In this document: positions 18,302 to 29,731 of the stretch, one piece after another
Layout of the letters: each line of letters starts with the position of its first letter
How positions within the stretch are numbered: position 1 is the first letter of the stretch
From: Cloeon dipterum
Taxonomy: Eukaryota > Arthropoda > Insecta > Ephemeroptera > Baetidae
Assembly: GCF_949628265.1 (NCBI RefSeq)
Contig: NC_088788.1
Location: 1,054,001-1,118,000 of the forward strand
Length of the DNA stretch: 64,000 nucleotides
Direction of reading: 5' to 3'
Notes under the pieces: model-generated
The model's database searches: none
What the model saw: the letters and a program-made list of their open reading frames with translations, nothing else
What the model was told of the DNA's origin: nothing
Position numbers and translations under genes: made by a program

Positions 18302-20243
18302 TTAATTCTCGTTTTCAAAAACACCATTCATGTCACACACAGAAGCTTCGACATCACAGAGTGGAGTAGATTGGATTGCATTAAGAGGGTCTAAAAATGT
18401 ATTTGTTATACCGAATCTACAAAAAGAAAAATGTTTTCATCAAATAGAAAATAGTACGATCAACACAACTTTTCACTTACTTGAAATCAGTTAATTTCGG
18501 AAGAAATGCACACGCACTCCTCAAAACATTAGCCAAAGCTTCATGGAATGAAAATCTAAAATAGACGTGCAAAGTGTGAAGGTTTTTTAAAATTCGCTTT
18601 TCTCGAATCAAAGAGTTGAGTTTCCAAAGATCTTTTTCGTTGAAAATCATCGCCTCCAACTTTGCCTTTTCAAGTTTTGGCGCTGATAAAATGTCGGATA
18701 AATCGTGGCTCTCAGGAGTGTAATCGTGACTATATATAAATAATCAGTTTAGTATAGTTACAGTGCAAGTGCGATACTTACTTTTGAAACACCCATTCGA
18801 GTTCCTGCAGCTCCGCGAAAAAATCAATTTTTGATGATGGAGTTTTAAAACGCACGTTGAGCAGGGACAATTTTTCAAGTTTCGGACAGTACTTGAAAAT
18901 CGATTCCAAATCAATTGTCATGCTTTCTCGTTCGTGTCCCAAATAAAGTGATTGCAGCTTTTTTCCGTAGGTGATCAAGCAGTCCTCGTTAACAACTCTG
19001 TCATAAGGATTCAACAAATGAAGCTGTCTAATATTGTCGAATATCTTCATCACAATGTCTGCCAATGGATAACAATGTATAATATTCTTAACCTTCGAAA
19101 AAAATACTGTTTAAATCGGTGTAAAAGCTATCATCAAATTAGGATCAGATTTAGTTCAAATGAGCAGCAAATAGTACTATTACCATGAGACAGGTGACTT
19201 TTGGAAATAGATTGGGCATTGCTTCGACTTCTTTTGCTCTATCCTTCAATAGGTCCACACCAATATGTCGCAGATTTGAGGCTCCAGAGAAGTTTAAACC
19301 ATGGTATCTATTGCCAAATATCGTTTGGTCAATCCACTCCATTCTTCTGTTCGGATCAAATTCAACCACTTCGATGTTTGGAAGATTTCGGGTGCACAAA
19401 GTACCCAACCAATTGTTGTCATAAGCAGAGCGTTCGAGAATAAATTCTTTCAAGTTGCAAAAACTGCTAGATATGTCTTCAGGGGCTGGCTGGTCTTTGA
19501 CCCTGCGATGTAACAACCCGACATTGATGTACTGAATTCTCGGAAGATTTTTGCAAATTTTAAGCAAATCGTTCAAATGAAAGGAATACAGGTTAACTTT
19601 TAGCCTGTTTAAATTTTGCAATTTCATCAGTGATTGCACCATATCATGATTAAATTCGGCATCTTTTAAATAAGTATATACACCCTCTAAGAAAAATGGA
19701 TTATTTCGTTTTATGACGAGAGTCTCCACTTGCGGAGCTCGTGTTTCAATTTGTTTCAAAAGTTGCACGCACGATGGTGTAACCTAAAATTGAAAGTTTA
19801 TATTTCCACGTCGCGTTTATTACTGTGATAATACCATTTCAACTTCGCCGTCTTCATACCGATCAGGACAAAAGGACAAAATTCCGTTCAACTCGATGTA
19901 GCGGGTTTTTGGGCTCAGCAGCAAAGGGAAGATCTCTTTCAAATTTTCAAACTCCGTTTTCCGTCCCTGCTCGTCAAAACACTTCCTCTTCATTAAATAT
20001 TGCAGAATTTTGTCTCGCAAAACGCCAGCTGCAAAATATGAACTGATGTCGTTCAAATATTAGAATCAAAACGATTTACTCACGCAAACTTTCCAGTTTC
20101 TCAAGCTCATCAGGATGTGTTCTATAAAAAGTCAGTTGCTTCGAAATCTCGCGAACTGCGAGTTGCTGCAAACCGAGGCTTCTCCTCCGCAGATTTTGGA
20201 GCCGCTTCTTGGTCATCAGCTGCAACTCGTTCACGGTAGACAT
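18302..20243 (-). CDS. LRR family protein L1 (unnamed expanded family)
   Basis: 542 aa in six exons: 20084-20243, 19835-20028, 19184-19783, 18782-19092, 18481-18729, 18302-18416. Exon 1 encodes a basic helix (LMTKKRLQNLRRRSLGLQQL, then AVREISKQLTFYRTHPDELE). The exon 1/2 junction creates LPGVLRDKILQYLM (about 53-66), reminiscent of a Cullin-box or the start of an F-box. Exons 2-5 hold roughly ten irregular leucine-rich repeats (for example IRQLHLLNP, KLQSLYLGH, CPKLEKLSLLN, NLHTLHVYF). Exon 6 is a short acidic tail ending NGVFENEN. No signal peptide or membrane helix, so probably cytoplasmic or nuclear. The frame is also open upstream to a Met at 20318. The 20243 start is preferred because paralog L9 has an in-frame stop just before this Met. 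I do not recognise a named family. Confidence 0.85.
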
Positions 20244-21736
20244 CGTAGCGAAATTTGCAAAGTGCACGCAATTAAAAGAGAGTTCAAAATAGTTCGGATC
20301 GATGTGTCCAAGTGCCAAGAAATGTGTAATTCAATGTTTTTCTCCTGCTGATTAGCTGGGCCACATGTTAACGCATTTCCATATAAAAGAGGAAAACATT
20401 TTTAATACCCACACAAAAACATATTATTGAAATAATACAAAATATTTATAGTTTTAAATTACATTCGTATCGAATGAAATATTTTTATAAAGCACAATAA
20501 TGCACAAAGACGCATAATATACATCACAGCAGTAATTAAAAAAATATATATTCTTATCTCTTTCAGGCAGTAGGAAATAGAGCGTATTCCAAGACAGGAA
20601 ATAGAAACAGGAAACAAGAATTCCTGCTTTTTCCTGGAATTCCGGCAGGACAGGAAATGTTTTTCAGGAACAGGACAAGACAGGAATAATTCCATTCTTG
20701 ATCTATTTATAATTAAATATCTCATTTAAAGGCTGCTTATAACTTTTCATTTTGATTTTACATAACGTTTACTCTCTTAGCATGCGGCAATATTTTTTTA
20801 AAGTTCATTTTTTAAATCTTATTTTTACTGATGCTGTTGAAGATTCTTTATTAAGATGCAAAAATTGAGACTTTCAATTTCCAGCTAGCCAGAGTTTTTT
20901 TCAGTCCTTTCACTCTTAATTAATTATGGAGAATTGGTCGCACAAAGCGGACTATCCTTTCGACAAGCATTTGTTTGAGAATTAATGAAAATATCGCCCG
21001 CGCATCAGATGCTCTCCGACTATCAAAGATAAATTGCATTCCATTGAAGAGGTCTAGATGTCAGAATATATTAACGCTCTAGCACAGCCTTCAATCGTAA
21101 AAGGTTTTTACAATAAAATATTTAATGAAGTTTTACTTTGACAAAGATCCTCTGCAGTCATTTTCCTTTTGTTAAGGTCGATTTCAATACAACAGTTGTC
21201 CATCGCACCTTTTGAATAGGCGATGAGAAATTTTTTATTTCTCCTTCATAATTAAAAAACCAAAATGATTCACATTTATTGGGATGTGCAGGAAATTTTC
21301 AAGTCCACCTCTCTCGAATCGTTTCGCACTTTTCATTCGAGATTTTGACATTTTAAAGATTATATATAAAAAAGGAAATATGCAACATTTTACGAAAGAT
21401 TTATTATTCTGAGGTTTACCCTGACTGAGGGGAAACGATGACGAAAGCACAATTATTTGTTGGTATTTTGTGCTCTGGAAAGAGAGTTTGAAGAAAATTC
21501 CAGGAAATTTTGGTGCTTTCTGAACAACACACGCATTCCACTCATTTTTCTCTCTTCTCACTTTTGCTCCTGAAAAGAACGAACAATTTCCGAAACCACC
21601 CCTGACGATACGGGCCGTAGTCTTGTCATAAAAATAGCAAAAAATGGTTTCGTTGGCACAACTCACGCCACTCGCACGACAATCTTGACGTGCCGGTTGC
21701 ATATTTGAGCTCAATGCATGCGCTTCTTAAAGTTAT
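20244..21736. other. spacer between L1 and L2
   Basis: 20244-20400 holds the L1 5' region, including a weak version of the family promoter block. 20400-21030 is AT-rich with an imperfect purine/CAGGAA-rich stretch (20560-20700). 21045-21722 is a copy of the 1 kb dispersed repeat, annotated separately. No gene recognised. Confidence 0.4.
21045..21722 (-). repeat. 1 kb dispersed non-coding repeat R (copy 1, partial)
   Basis: Runs from GAGGTCTAGATGTCAGAATA to TTGCATATTTGAGCTCAATG. Shares long stretches with copies at 32640, 35490, 39300, 41080 and 49092, including CCACCCCTGACGATACGGGC and CACGACAATCTTGACGTGCC. Lacks the distal part of longer copies. An open frame across it is by chance; the equivalent frame is broken in other copies. 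Confidence 0.75.
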
Positions 21737-23848
21737 TTATTTTTCCTTTTCAAAAACATCAATCATCTTAAAAACACTTGCATCGATATCACTTTCTGGT
21801 GTAGGTTGGCTTGCCAGGAGTGGGTCTTTATTTAGCTCCAATGAAAAAATATGTGCGTATCTGTACAAATAATATGTTTTCAAATATAAGTGTGATCGAA
21901 ACAACTTTTGCTACTTACTTGAAATCGGTTAATTTCGGAAGAAATGCACACGCACTCTTCAAAACATTAGCCAAAGTTTGATTGATTGGAGAGATAAAAT
22001 AGACGTGCAAAGTGTGAAGGTTTTTTAAAATTCGCTTTTCTTGAATCAACGAGTTGAGTTTCAAAAGATCATTTTCGTTGAAGGTCCACGATTCCAATTC
22101 GACTTTTTCAAGTTTTGGTGCAGCTAAGATTGTGGACAAAACCATGTGTTCTGCATCATGAGTTCCATCAGTTTCAACGTTGCTATATATTAAAAATTTT
22201 ATTTTTTAATTACAGTGCCAATCTGATACTTACCAGGGAATTTCCAATTCGAGTTCCTTCAGCTCCGCAAAAAATTCTATTTTTGATGGTTGCGTTTTGA
22301 AAAGCGTGTTGAGCAGTGACAATTTTTCAAGTTTCGGACAGTGCTTGAAAATCGATTCCAAATCTATTGTAATCAGTTCAAGATCGTGTCTAATATAAAG
22401 TGATTGCAGTTTTTGTCCGTAGCAGATCAAATACTTCTCAATAATATCGGTGCCGTAAGGATTCAACAAATGAAGCTGTCTAATATTGTCGGCGAATTGT
22501 GGCATTACACAGTCATCCAAAGAAGAATTCTTAACCTTTAAAACAAAAAAAAATACTGTTTAAAGAGGTGAAGCATATGCAAAAGGTGTATTTAAATCTA
22601 AAATCATCAAATAGTTCCAAAATTAGCAAATATATACTTACCATAAGACAAGTGGCTTTTGGAAATAAATTGGGCATTTCTTCAAATTTTTTTGAAATAT
22701 GCTGTAACGGGTTCACAAAAATATGTCGCACATTTGAGGTTCCAGTGAAGTCCAAACCACAATATCTACTGTCATATTTTCTTATGTGCGTCCACCTCAT
22801 TATTTTGTTCGGATCAAATTGAACCACTTCAATGTTTGGAAGATTTCGGACGCACAAACAACCCAACCATTCAAAACCGAGGGAATAAAAAGTAAATTCT
22901 TTTAGGTTGCTAAAACTGCTCAATACTTCTTCACGGGCTGGCTGGTCTTCGTCCCTGTGATATGAGAGCCCGACATTGATGTATTGAAGACTCGAAAGAT
23001 TTTTGCAAATTTTAAGCAAATCAGTTACTGGAAAGTCATACAAGTTGACGTTTAGCCTTTTTAATTTTTTCATTTTCATCAATGACTGCACCATATCCTG
23101 ATTAAACTCATCATTTTCAAAATAAGAATTAAATATGTCAAAAGGATTTTTTCGGTTTATGATGAGAGTCTGCACTTGCGGTGCCCGAGTTTCTACTTGC
23201 TTTAAAAGTTCGACGCACCATTCTGTAACCTAACAACAAATTTTTATGTTTTCACTGCGTGTTTATGACTGTGACAATGCGGTTACCTTTTCTATTTTGC
23301 CATCTTTAAACCGGTCAGGACAAAAGGACAAAATGCCGTTCAACTTGATGTATCGGGTTCTTGGGCTCAGCAGCAATGGGAAGATCTCTTTCAAATTTTC
23401 AAACTCCATTTTTTCTCCTTGTTCGTCCAAGTCCAAACACTTCTTCTTCATTATAACTTGCAAAATTTTGTCTCGCAAAACGCCAGCTTTAAAATATTTT
23501 CGTTCCGTTAGTATACCATTAACATGTAGCTTATTAGAAAAAATCAGCCCGCTCACCCAAGTGACTCAATTTATTTTTTTCTCAATTTGAGTCGCTTTCT
23601 TTCGCGTCTTAGCTAGAGACACTTCGGAATTGTTTCTAATTGAGTACTTTTTCTCTGAGTAAATAATAGAATAAATACTACGTTTACTCACGCAAATTCT
23701 TCAGTTTCTCCAGCTCATCAGAATGTGTTCTGTAAAATGTCAGTTGGTTCGAAATCTCTCGAACAGCGAGTTGCTGCAAACCGAAGTTTTTCCTTCGCAG
23801 ATTTTGGAGCCGCTTCTTGGTCAGCTGTAATTCGTCCACCATAGACAT
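21737..23848 (-). CDS. LRR family protein L2
   Basis: 544 aa. Exons 23692-23848, 23287-23486, 22642-23229, 22234-22535, 21919-22182, 21737-21860. Same domain order as L1. Exon 2 has a two-codon insertion (LDLDEQGEKM), shared with L9. The exon 2 acceptor is TTTTAAAG rather than the TTTGCAG of other copies, still a legal AG. The variable loop after NRKNPF reads DIFNSYFENDEFNQD. The C-terminal tail is the long type (LNKDPLLASQPTPESDIDAS, ending VFEKEK). The Met start aligns with the other copies. Confidence 0.84.
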
Positions 23849-23940
23849 CTTAGCGAAATTTACAAACTGCACGCAATTAAAAGAGAGTCCTAAATTGTTC
23901 TGATTGATGCGTCCCAGTGTCAAGAAATATGATATTCCAT

Positions 23941-23967
23941 TCCCTTTTAAACATTTTCCCCCTGCCA
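23941..23967 (-). promoter_or_regulatory. family promoter block upstream of L2
   Basis: On the minus strand, GGCAGGGGGAAAATGT directly precedes TTAAAAGGGA. Equivalent blocks stand upstream of L3 (28051-28078), L4 (31784-31812) and L8 (47881-47908) at a similar distance from the start codon. Confidence 0.55.
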
Positions 23968-24544
23968 ATGATTACTTATCCGTGAGAAGAAAACATTTTA
24001 AATACTGTTTCAAAAACCTATTATTGAATTAATGAAGTTTGTTCAAAATATATTTTTAATTTTGAATTAATAAATTATTCGTATTGAATGAGTTCTATTC
24101 ATAAAACACGATAATAGTGTGCAAGAGGCAATATAATATTGTACTATATTATAAAAACAGTAAGCAGTTGTTCACAATATGATTTTGGTGGTTTGTCATT
24201 AAGTTTATTTGCACCCCAATGAGCCACATTTTGTGCGAGTTGTATCAATTTTAATTAAAGGGTTTGCCTGTAAGGCAGTGAAAAGTTTGTGTTTTTGCGA
24301 AAATTCCAGCACGGCAGATGCTATATCTCGCGTTTAGAGAAAAAATGAAAAACCCCGAATTAAATATGACGCGAAATGTATCTGGCTATCTTTTGAAACT
24401 AATTATGAATTGATCCGATCAAACCCCTAGGACGCATTTCAATTTCAATTTTGAAAAACGTGGTTTTCTAAACTTAACACAGGAAATCGATAAATTGGAG
24501 ATATTTATCAAAACGTGAACACATAATGGGTCGTCCCACGTTAC

Positions 24545-24785
24545 ACGAAGAACCAACGCACGTCAGCAGACGTGTATGACAAAATCGTTGAATGAAATAC
24601 CACCCGCGCTACGAGCCTGTTTAGCGGAACAGTTTCCCTCGCTTTCTCAAGGCGTACGTGTTTGTTTGTTACGTTTTTAAAGTGTTTATTCAGATGCTTT
24701 GCATCTCCTGAGCAAAGTATCAACGCGTAGATTGTCCTCAATTTCTTTCGCCTAACATATTTAAATTGAGAATAAACAACCCAGA
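24545..24785. repeat. duplicated spacer block (copy 2)
   Basis: GACGTGTATGACAAAATCGT, then TGAATGAAATACCACCCGCG and TTAGCGGAACAGTTTCCCTC. Same orientation as copies at 17690 and 55640. Adjoins the 3' side of small TM gene E. Confidence 0.7.
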
Positions 24786-24947
24786 TTCACAGCCTATTTC
24801 CTGAGCATTTATCGATTTTTGTTAATTTAATTTAGATATAATAACTGGAGACTTACGGATGCTTGTTGGCTCACCAGAAAATAAAACGAAGAAATACTTT
24901 ATTTCAAAGCATTTTTATAAATAAATTAACTTTAGAGGTTCTGTAGA

Positions 24948-25540
24948 TTAAATAACGAAATTTTTACGGATTGTTTGAAATTCATGACTATTCTGTCTTG
25001 ACTTTCGAGCTGCTTCAATCTCCGAACTTGACTTCTTATCGCTGACTGCGAGCAAGGGCAGCGAGTCGGGCGAGAATTCGTGGGTCACTTGGCGAAAAGT
25101 CTCTTCTTGCTCCTCTGATGATCTTGCTTTAGTTTTGAAGAATGCGTAACAAATCGCCATCTCGAATCCAGCAATAACCATCAACAGCATAAACAAAACA
25201 ATCCAGATCATGGAAGCGGCTCCTGCGATTATATCCGCGTGAAGAAATTTCTCATTTTTAATTTGAGTCGAAATTTTACCAGAACACTGCATTGTGAAGA
25301 AGTTTGAACTCTCCGTGGTTCTATTCGTTGCCGCATTTCCTGATCCTGAATCTGAAACAATTTAAAAGCCAGCTCTTATTTTCAAGTTTCACGAGACAAA
25401 ATAGATTTTTAAAATAAAAAAAAAATGATATTCCAAAACAATTACTTACTGTATGCGGAAATGTGCTGGACCTTAAGGGAGGCGATCAGTACAAAAATTA
25501 TGCCGAAGCACGAAAGCCAAGTGATTGAGAGACGAGCCAT
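24948..25540 (-). CDS. small signal-peptide/TM family, copy E (145 aa)
   Basis: Exons 25450-25540, 25280-25351, 24948-25222, all in phase. Exon 1 is a signal peptide or anchor (ARLSITWLSCFGIIFVLIAS). Exon 2 is a short ectodomain rich in Ser, Thr and Asn with an N-glycosylation motif (NRT) and a single Cys in TMQCSG. Exon 3 begins with a membrane helix (about 60-80; SMIWIVLFMLLMVIAGFEMA), then a cytoplasmic tail with EEQEETFRQVTHEFSPDSLP and many Lys/Ser/Arg residues. The predicted topology is type I with a tiny extracellular part. I recognise no family. It shares exon phases with D, F and G. It lies between LRR genes L2 and L3. Confidence 0.75.
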
Positions 25541-26008
25541 GGTTTCTGACACTGTGTTCTGTTCTAAGAATGTTAGAAGACTGAACAGTGAGTTGCTTAA
25601 ATTTACGAGCAGCACTGAATGACCTTTGCCTTTCGAATTAAATTGTTTTGTTTAAACAAACATTTTAAATAAATATTGGTTCTTCCCTCTCCTCTTGAGA
25701 TAGCCAGTTATGCCAAGCATTTAAATTAATCTCACGGCAATTTTCCAAAATTTATTGCTTTTTCGGTGCGAAGTATGACTTGATTCGGAAAAATGCGGAA
25801 CCCAAATAATGAACGAATTCATTGTTTATTTTATAAGGCAAATGGAAACGCTAAAAATAAAAATAATTCATTTTTTTTAACAGACAGGACTACTCTTAAA
25901 GAGGCATTTAAGTTTTTATTTTCAAATAAAGAGCTGGTCAACAATTAAAAGATAATTTAATCTTCGATTAGGTGTTTTTAACAAAAGTAATTAAGATGAA
26001 ATGAGAGG

Positions 26009-27955
26009 TTAATTTTCGGTTTCAAACACGCCATTCATCTCCCAAACAGTATCACGGAAGCATGCAGGGTCCAAACATTGAAAACAATGACCGAATCTGC
26101 AAAGAGAACAATTTTATCCACAAAATATAATTAAAACAACTTGCTTCTTCTTACTTGAAATCAGTTAATTTCGGAAGAAATGCACACGCACTCTTCAAAA
26201 CATTAGCCAAAGCTTCAGGGATTGAAGAATCAAAATAGACGTGCAAAGTGTGGAGGTTTTTTAAAATTCGCTTTTCTTCAATCAACGAGTTGAGTTTCCA
26301 AAGATCATTCTGGTTGAAAAAGCACGATTCCAATTTCACTTTTTCAAGTTTTGGAGCCGACAATATGTTGGAAAAAATCATGCTTTCTGGATTAGCCATT
26401 CCACGAAAACTATTTATGATAAAAATAAGTTTTGTTATATTACAGGGTAAGTCTGTGATGCTTACTACCAAAAATTGAATTCGATTTCTTTCAGCTCCGC
26501 GAAATATTCCATTTTTGATGATTGCGTTTGTAAAAACACGTTGAGCAGTGACAGTTTTTCAAGTTTCGGACAGAACTTGAAAATCAAGTCCAAATCAATT
26601 CTTCGATAATTGCGCGCCTCGATTGCCAAATGAAGTGATTGCAGCTTTTGTCCATAGGTGTTCAAATACTTCTCAGCTATTTGGCTGCCGTTAGGATTCA
26701 ACAAATGAAGCTGTCTAATATTGTCAAATTTTGGCATCACATTCTCTGCCAAAGAAGAATCCATAGCATTCCTAACCTTCGAAACAAAATAATACCGTTT
26801 AAAGAGGTCAAGCATATGCTATAGGTGTATTTTTAAAAAGGATTAAAAATCTAAAATCAATCAGATAGTTCCAAAATGAGCAAGTATGCTTACCATGAGA
26901 CAGGTGACTTTTGGAAATAAAGTGGGCATTGCATCAACTTCTTTTGCTTTATCATTACGGTTTACACAGATACTTCGCAGATTTGAGGCTCCAGAAAAGT
27001 CCAAACCATGATGTCTATTGCCATATGGTTGACTGTCAATCCATCCCATTATTTTGTTTGGATCATATTCAACCACTTCGATGTTTGGAAGATTTCGGGT
27101 GCACAAAGTACCCAACCAATCGTGATGAAAAGCGTAAACGAAAATCAATTCTTTCAGGTTACAAAAACTGCTTGTTACTTTTTCAGTGTCTGGTTTGTTT
27201 TTGCCTTTGTGATATATCAACCCGACATAGATGTACTGCAGTCTTGTTACATTTCTGCATATTTTAAGCAAATCAGTTATATTAAACTTAAACAACCTTC
27301 CTACTGTTAGCCTGTTTAATTTTTGCATTTTCATCAGTGATTGCACCATATCCTGATTAAAATCTGCACATTTTAAAATAGGACTATCATCCCCTGTGTA
27401 TAATGGATTGTTTCGTTTTATGACGAGAGTCTCCACTTGTGGAGCCCGAGTTTCTATTTGCTTTAAAAGTTCAACGCACCATTCTGTAAGCTAGCAACAA
27501 CAGTTTATGTTATCACTACGTGTTTATTACTGTGACAATGCGGTTACCTTTTCAATTTTTCTGTCTTTATTCCAGTCAGGACAAAAAGACAAAATTCCGT
27601 TCAACTCGATGTAGCGGGTTCTTGCGCTCAGCAGCAATGGGAAGATTTCTTTCAAATTTTCAAAATCCACTTTCTGTCCTTGCTTGTACAAACACTCTTT
27701 CTTCATTACAACTTGCAGAATTTTGTCTCGCAAAACGCCAGCTGCAAAATATTATATCTGATGCTGTTCAAATATTAGAATCAAAACGATTTACTCACGC
27801 AAGTTTTTTAGCTTCTCGAGCTCATCAGGATGTGTTCTGTAAAACGTCAGTTGATTCGAAATCTCGCGAACAGCGAGTTGCTGCAAACCGAAGTTTTTCC
27901 TTCGCAGATTTTGGAGCCGCTTCTTGGTTAGGTTCAACTGGTCCACCGTAGACAT
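26009..27955 (-). CDS. LRR family protein L3
   Basis: 533 aa, the shortest copy. Exons 27799-27955, 27548-27741, 26894-27490, 26466-26776, 26155-26409, 26009-26096. Exon 3 starts LTEWCVELLKQ because the splice-junction codon has changed from GTT to CTT, with acceptor GCTAG. The variable loop is LYTGDDSPILKCADFNQD. The terminal exon is the short type with two extra cysteines (CFQCLDPACF), ending NGVFETEN. Exon 4 ends at TTTTTGGTA before GTAAGC; an alternative donor three bases earlier would change the phase, so it is rejected. The 27955 Met aligns with the other copies. Confidence 0.84.
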
Positions 27956-28050
27956 CGTAGCGAAATTTACAAACTGCACACTATAAAAAGATTGCTCAAA
28001 ATACAGTTGGGATTGATGCGTTCAAATGCCAAGAATTATGTGAATCCATT

Positions 28051-28078
28051 GCCTTTTAAACGTTTTCCCCTGCCACAT
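28051..28078 (-). promoter_or_regulatory. family promoter block upstream of L3
   Basis: Minus strand reads ATGTGGCAGGGGAAAACG, then TTTAAAAGG. About 100 bases upstream of the L3 start codon. Confidence 0.55.
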
Positions 28079-28637
28079 GAATATACTTATTTCCGTGAAC
28101 ATTATTTATAAGCACCAAAACTTATTATTAAAATAAATTTATTTGTTCAAAATATATTTTCAATTAAAATACACACGTATTGAATTTGTATCTAAAAAAT
28201 TACAAAGCAAGGCCCAAATTCCCGATTTTTTTAGTGGCTTATTCCTCCTGAGTCCTGCATGTTCGGATAAGGATTTTCGTGTTTTTCCTTGACACCTAGC
28301 GCCTGATTTGGAAATTTCAAACATATTGGCTTGTAGCTTTTAATCATGAGAGCGGTCAAATTGTATTTTATGAAGATTTGTCTTGGAGGGTAAAAACCGC
28401 TAAATCTTTCAGCTCGTCAGGAATGATTTTTGTGAGCGGAAAGTCTGTCGAAACGAGCTCTCGTCAATTTTTTTCCTTTTCCTATGCCCAATCGAGAAGT
28501 TTCCACGAATGCTGTTGCTGATTCAAAATTCTCTGCCGCTTAATCTGAATTTTGTTTTCGAGGTAAAGCCAAGCAAGAGGCCTGCGCTCCAGGAACTGCT
28601 GCTTTTTGGCACGAGAGCGTGTGAAATTAATTTCATT

Positions 28638-28708
28638 AATCGACTCCACTCAGTGATATCGACGCTTCTGTTTGTGAGATGATTGGTGTTTTTCAAAACG
28701 AGAATTAA
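28638..28708 (+). pseudogene. orphan LRR terminal-exon relic
   Basis: On the plus strand, opposite to neighbouring L3 and L4, an open stretch encodes STPLSDIDASVCEMIGVFQN followed by EN and TAA. This matches the C-terminal tails of L1 and L6. The conserved 3' flank (CAAATATGTAAACCTGGAGG, then the AAAGCTTTTGTGCCTCTTGA region) follows. No exons 1-5 lie upstream, so this is the end of a lost, inverted copy. Confidence 0.75.
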
Positions 28709-29731
28709 CCAAATATGTAAACCTGGAGGATAATATTTTAACTTGCTTAATTTTATTTAAAATTAAAACATTAGCTGAGTTACATTATATCTCTTAATTG
28801 TATGATTATATCATTGAGCTTTCTATTTGCATTTAAAGCTTTTGTGCCTCTTGAGCATTTTATTGTTAGTTTTCATATAGAGATATTAGCAAGCAGAGCC
28901 GCGTCGCCTTTTTTATCATTAATTTTAGAGCCAAAGCCACATGCAGGCAACAGTTTTTGCCAGTATATGCTATTTTCTTTAACTGTCCATTTGTCTTTCA
29001 TTGTTTTCAGGATCCACTTCTCTTTTTTCGTATTGCAAAAAGCCGAAATATTGTTTCATAGGAACGACAGTAATAAAAATAGCAAAATATCAATTAATTC
29101 AGAGGCAAGAAATGAGAAACCCGAGATAATGTGACGAAAATACCACAAGCGCATTTTTAGTGGAAAAATAGGTTTTATTTAGTCTGAAATAATTAAATAT
29201 ATATTTCTATTAATACTGTGACGTAAAAATAAACGGATTAAGGCATTCCTTCAACAATTTCAAACTTCACGTTTAAAATATTGCCAGCTGCGCCAGCCGC
29301 CGCGTCATCGTTTCTACACTACATGGTTTATTTTTAAAATTTCTATTTACATCTATTTTGCGTCACATCATTTTTCCAATATGATATTTATTCATAATAT
29401 TAGGAACAAAAATTTCCTCGTTTGTAATATTAACATGCACTTAACGTTCAGTGTACTGTCTAACAAAATTTGCTAAATGATGATTTAATACTTCAGAGCT
29501 CTAAACAATTTGTCCAGCAAAAGCTGTTTCCTGCGGCTGGCTCAGAAATCTCGCAAAAAAGGATAGTTCGTACATCTAAGCATATGAAAACTAAGAATAA
29601 AATGTTCTCAAGAGGAAAAAGATTTTATTGCATTCACAAAGCTCAATGATACATTTGTACAGTGAAGGGATTTATTCATCTCAGTTATTGTGTTTCCAAA
29701 CTAAAATTAAGTAAGATGAATTAATATTTGG

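Larger units (their letters stand above)
23849..24947. other. spacer between L2 and small TM gene E
   Basis: The L2 promoter block lies at 23941-23967. About 24000-24540 is AT-rich and, as far as I can see, unique in the window, without recognisable content. 24545-24785 is copy 2 of the duplicated spacer block found at 17690 and 55640. The rest is the 3' flank of gene E, which resembles the 3' flanks of copies D and F. Confidence 0.45.
27956..29731. other. spacer between L3 and L4
   Basis: The L3 promoter block lies at 28051-28078. About 28240-28620 resembles sequence at 32120-32400 and 44990-45180, a dispersed spacer repeat containing TCGAGGTAAAGCCAAG and CTGCTGCTTTTTGG. 28638-28930 is an inverted relic of an LRR gene 3' end. 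28930-29640 is AT-rich without recognised content. 29640-29731 is the L4 3' flank. Confidence 0.4.

Noticed and set aside
19835..20028. Assigning the LRR family as F-box proteins
   Set aside because: Only an LPxxLxxxILxxL start is present; the rest of the F-box consensus (later V and W positions) is not visible, and L9 has SP in place of LP. Left as a hypothesis only.
21235..21714. 159-codon open frame in the L1-L2 spacer
   Set aside because: It is part of repeat R; other copies of the repeat interrupt the frame, so it is not a conserved protein.
26465..26470. Alternative donor three bases inside L3 exon 4
   Set aside because: Using GTAGTA instead of GTAAGC would shift the phase against exon 5; the chosen site matches all paralogs.
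28802..29134. 110-codon open frame in the L3-L4 spacer
   Set aside because: Overlaps the 3' flank relic of an LRR gene and AT-rich sequence; hydrophobic by AT bias and no homologous frame at other flanks.
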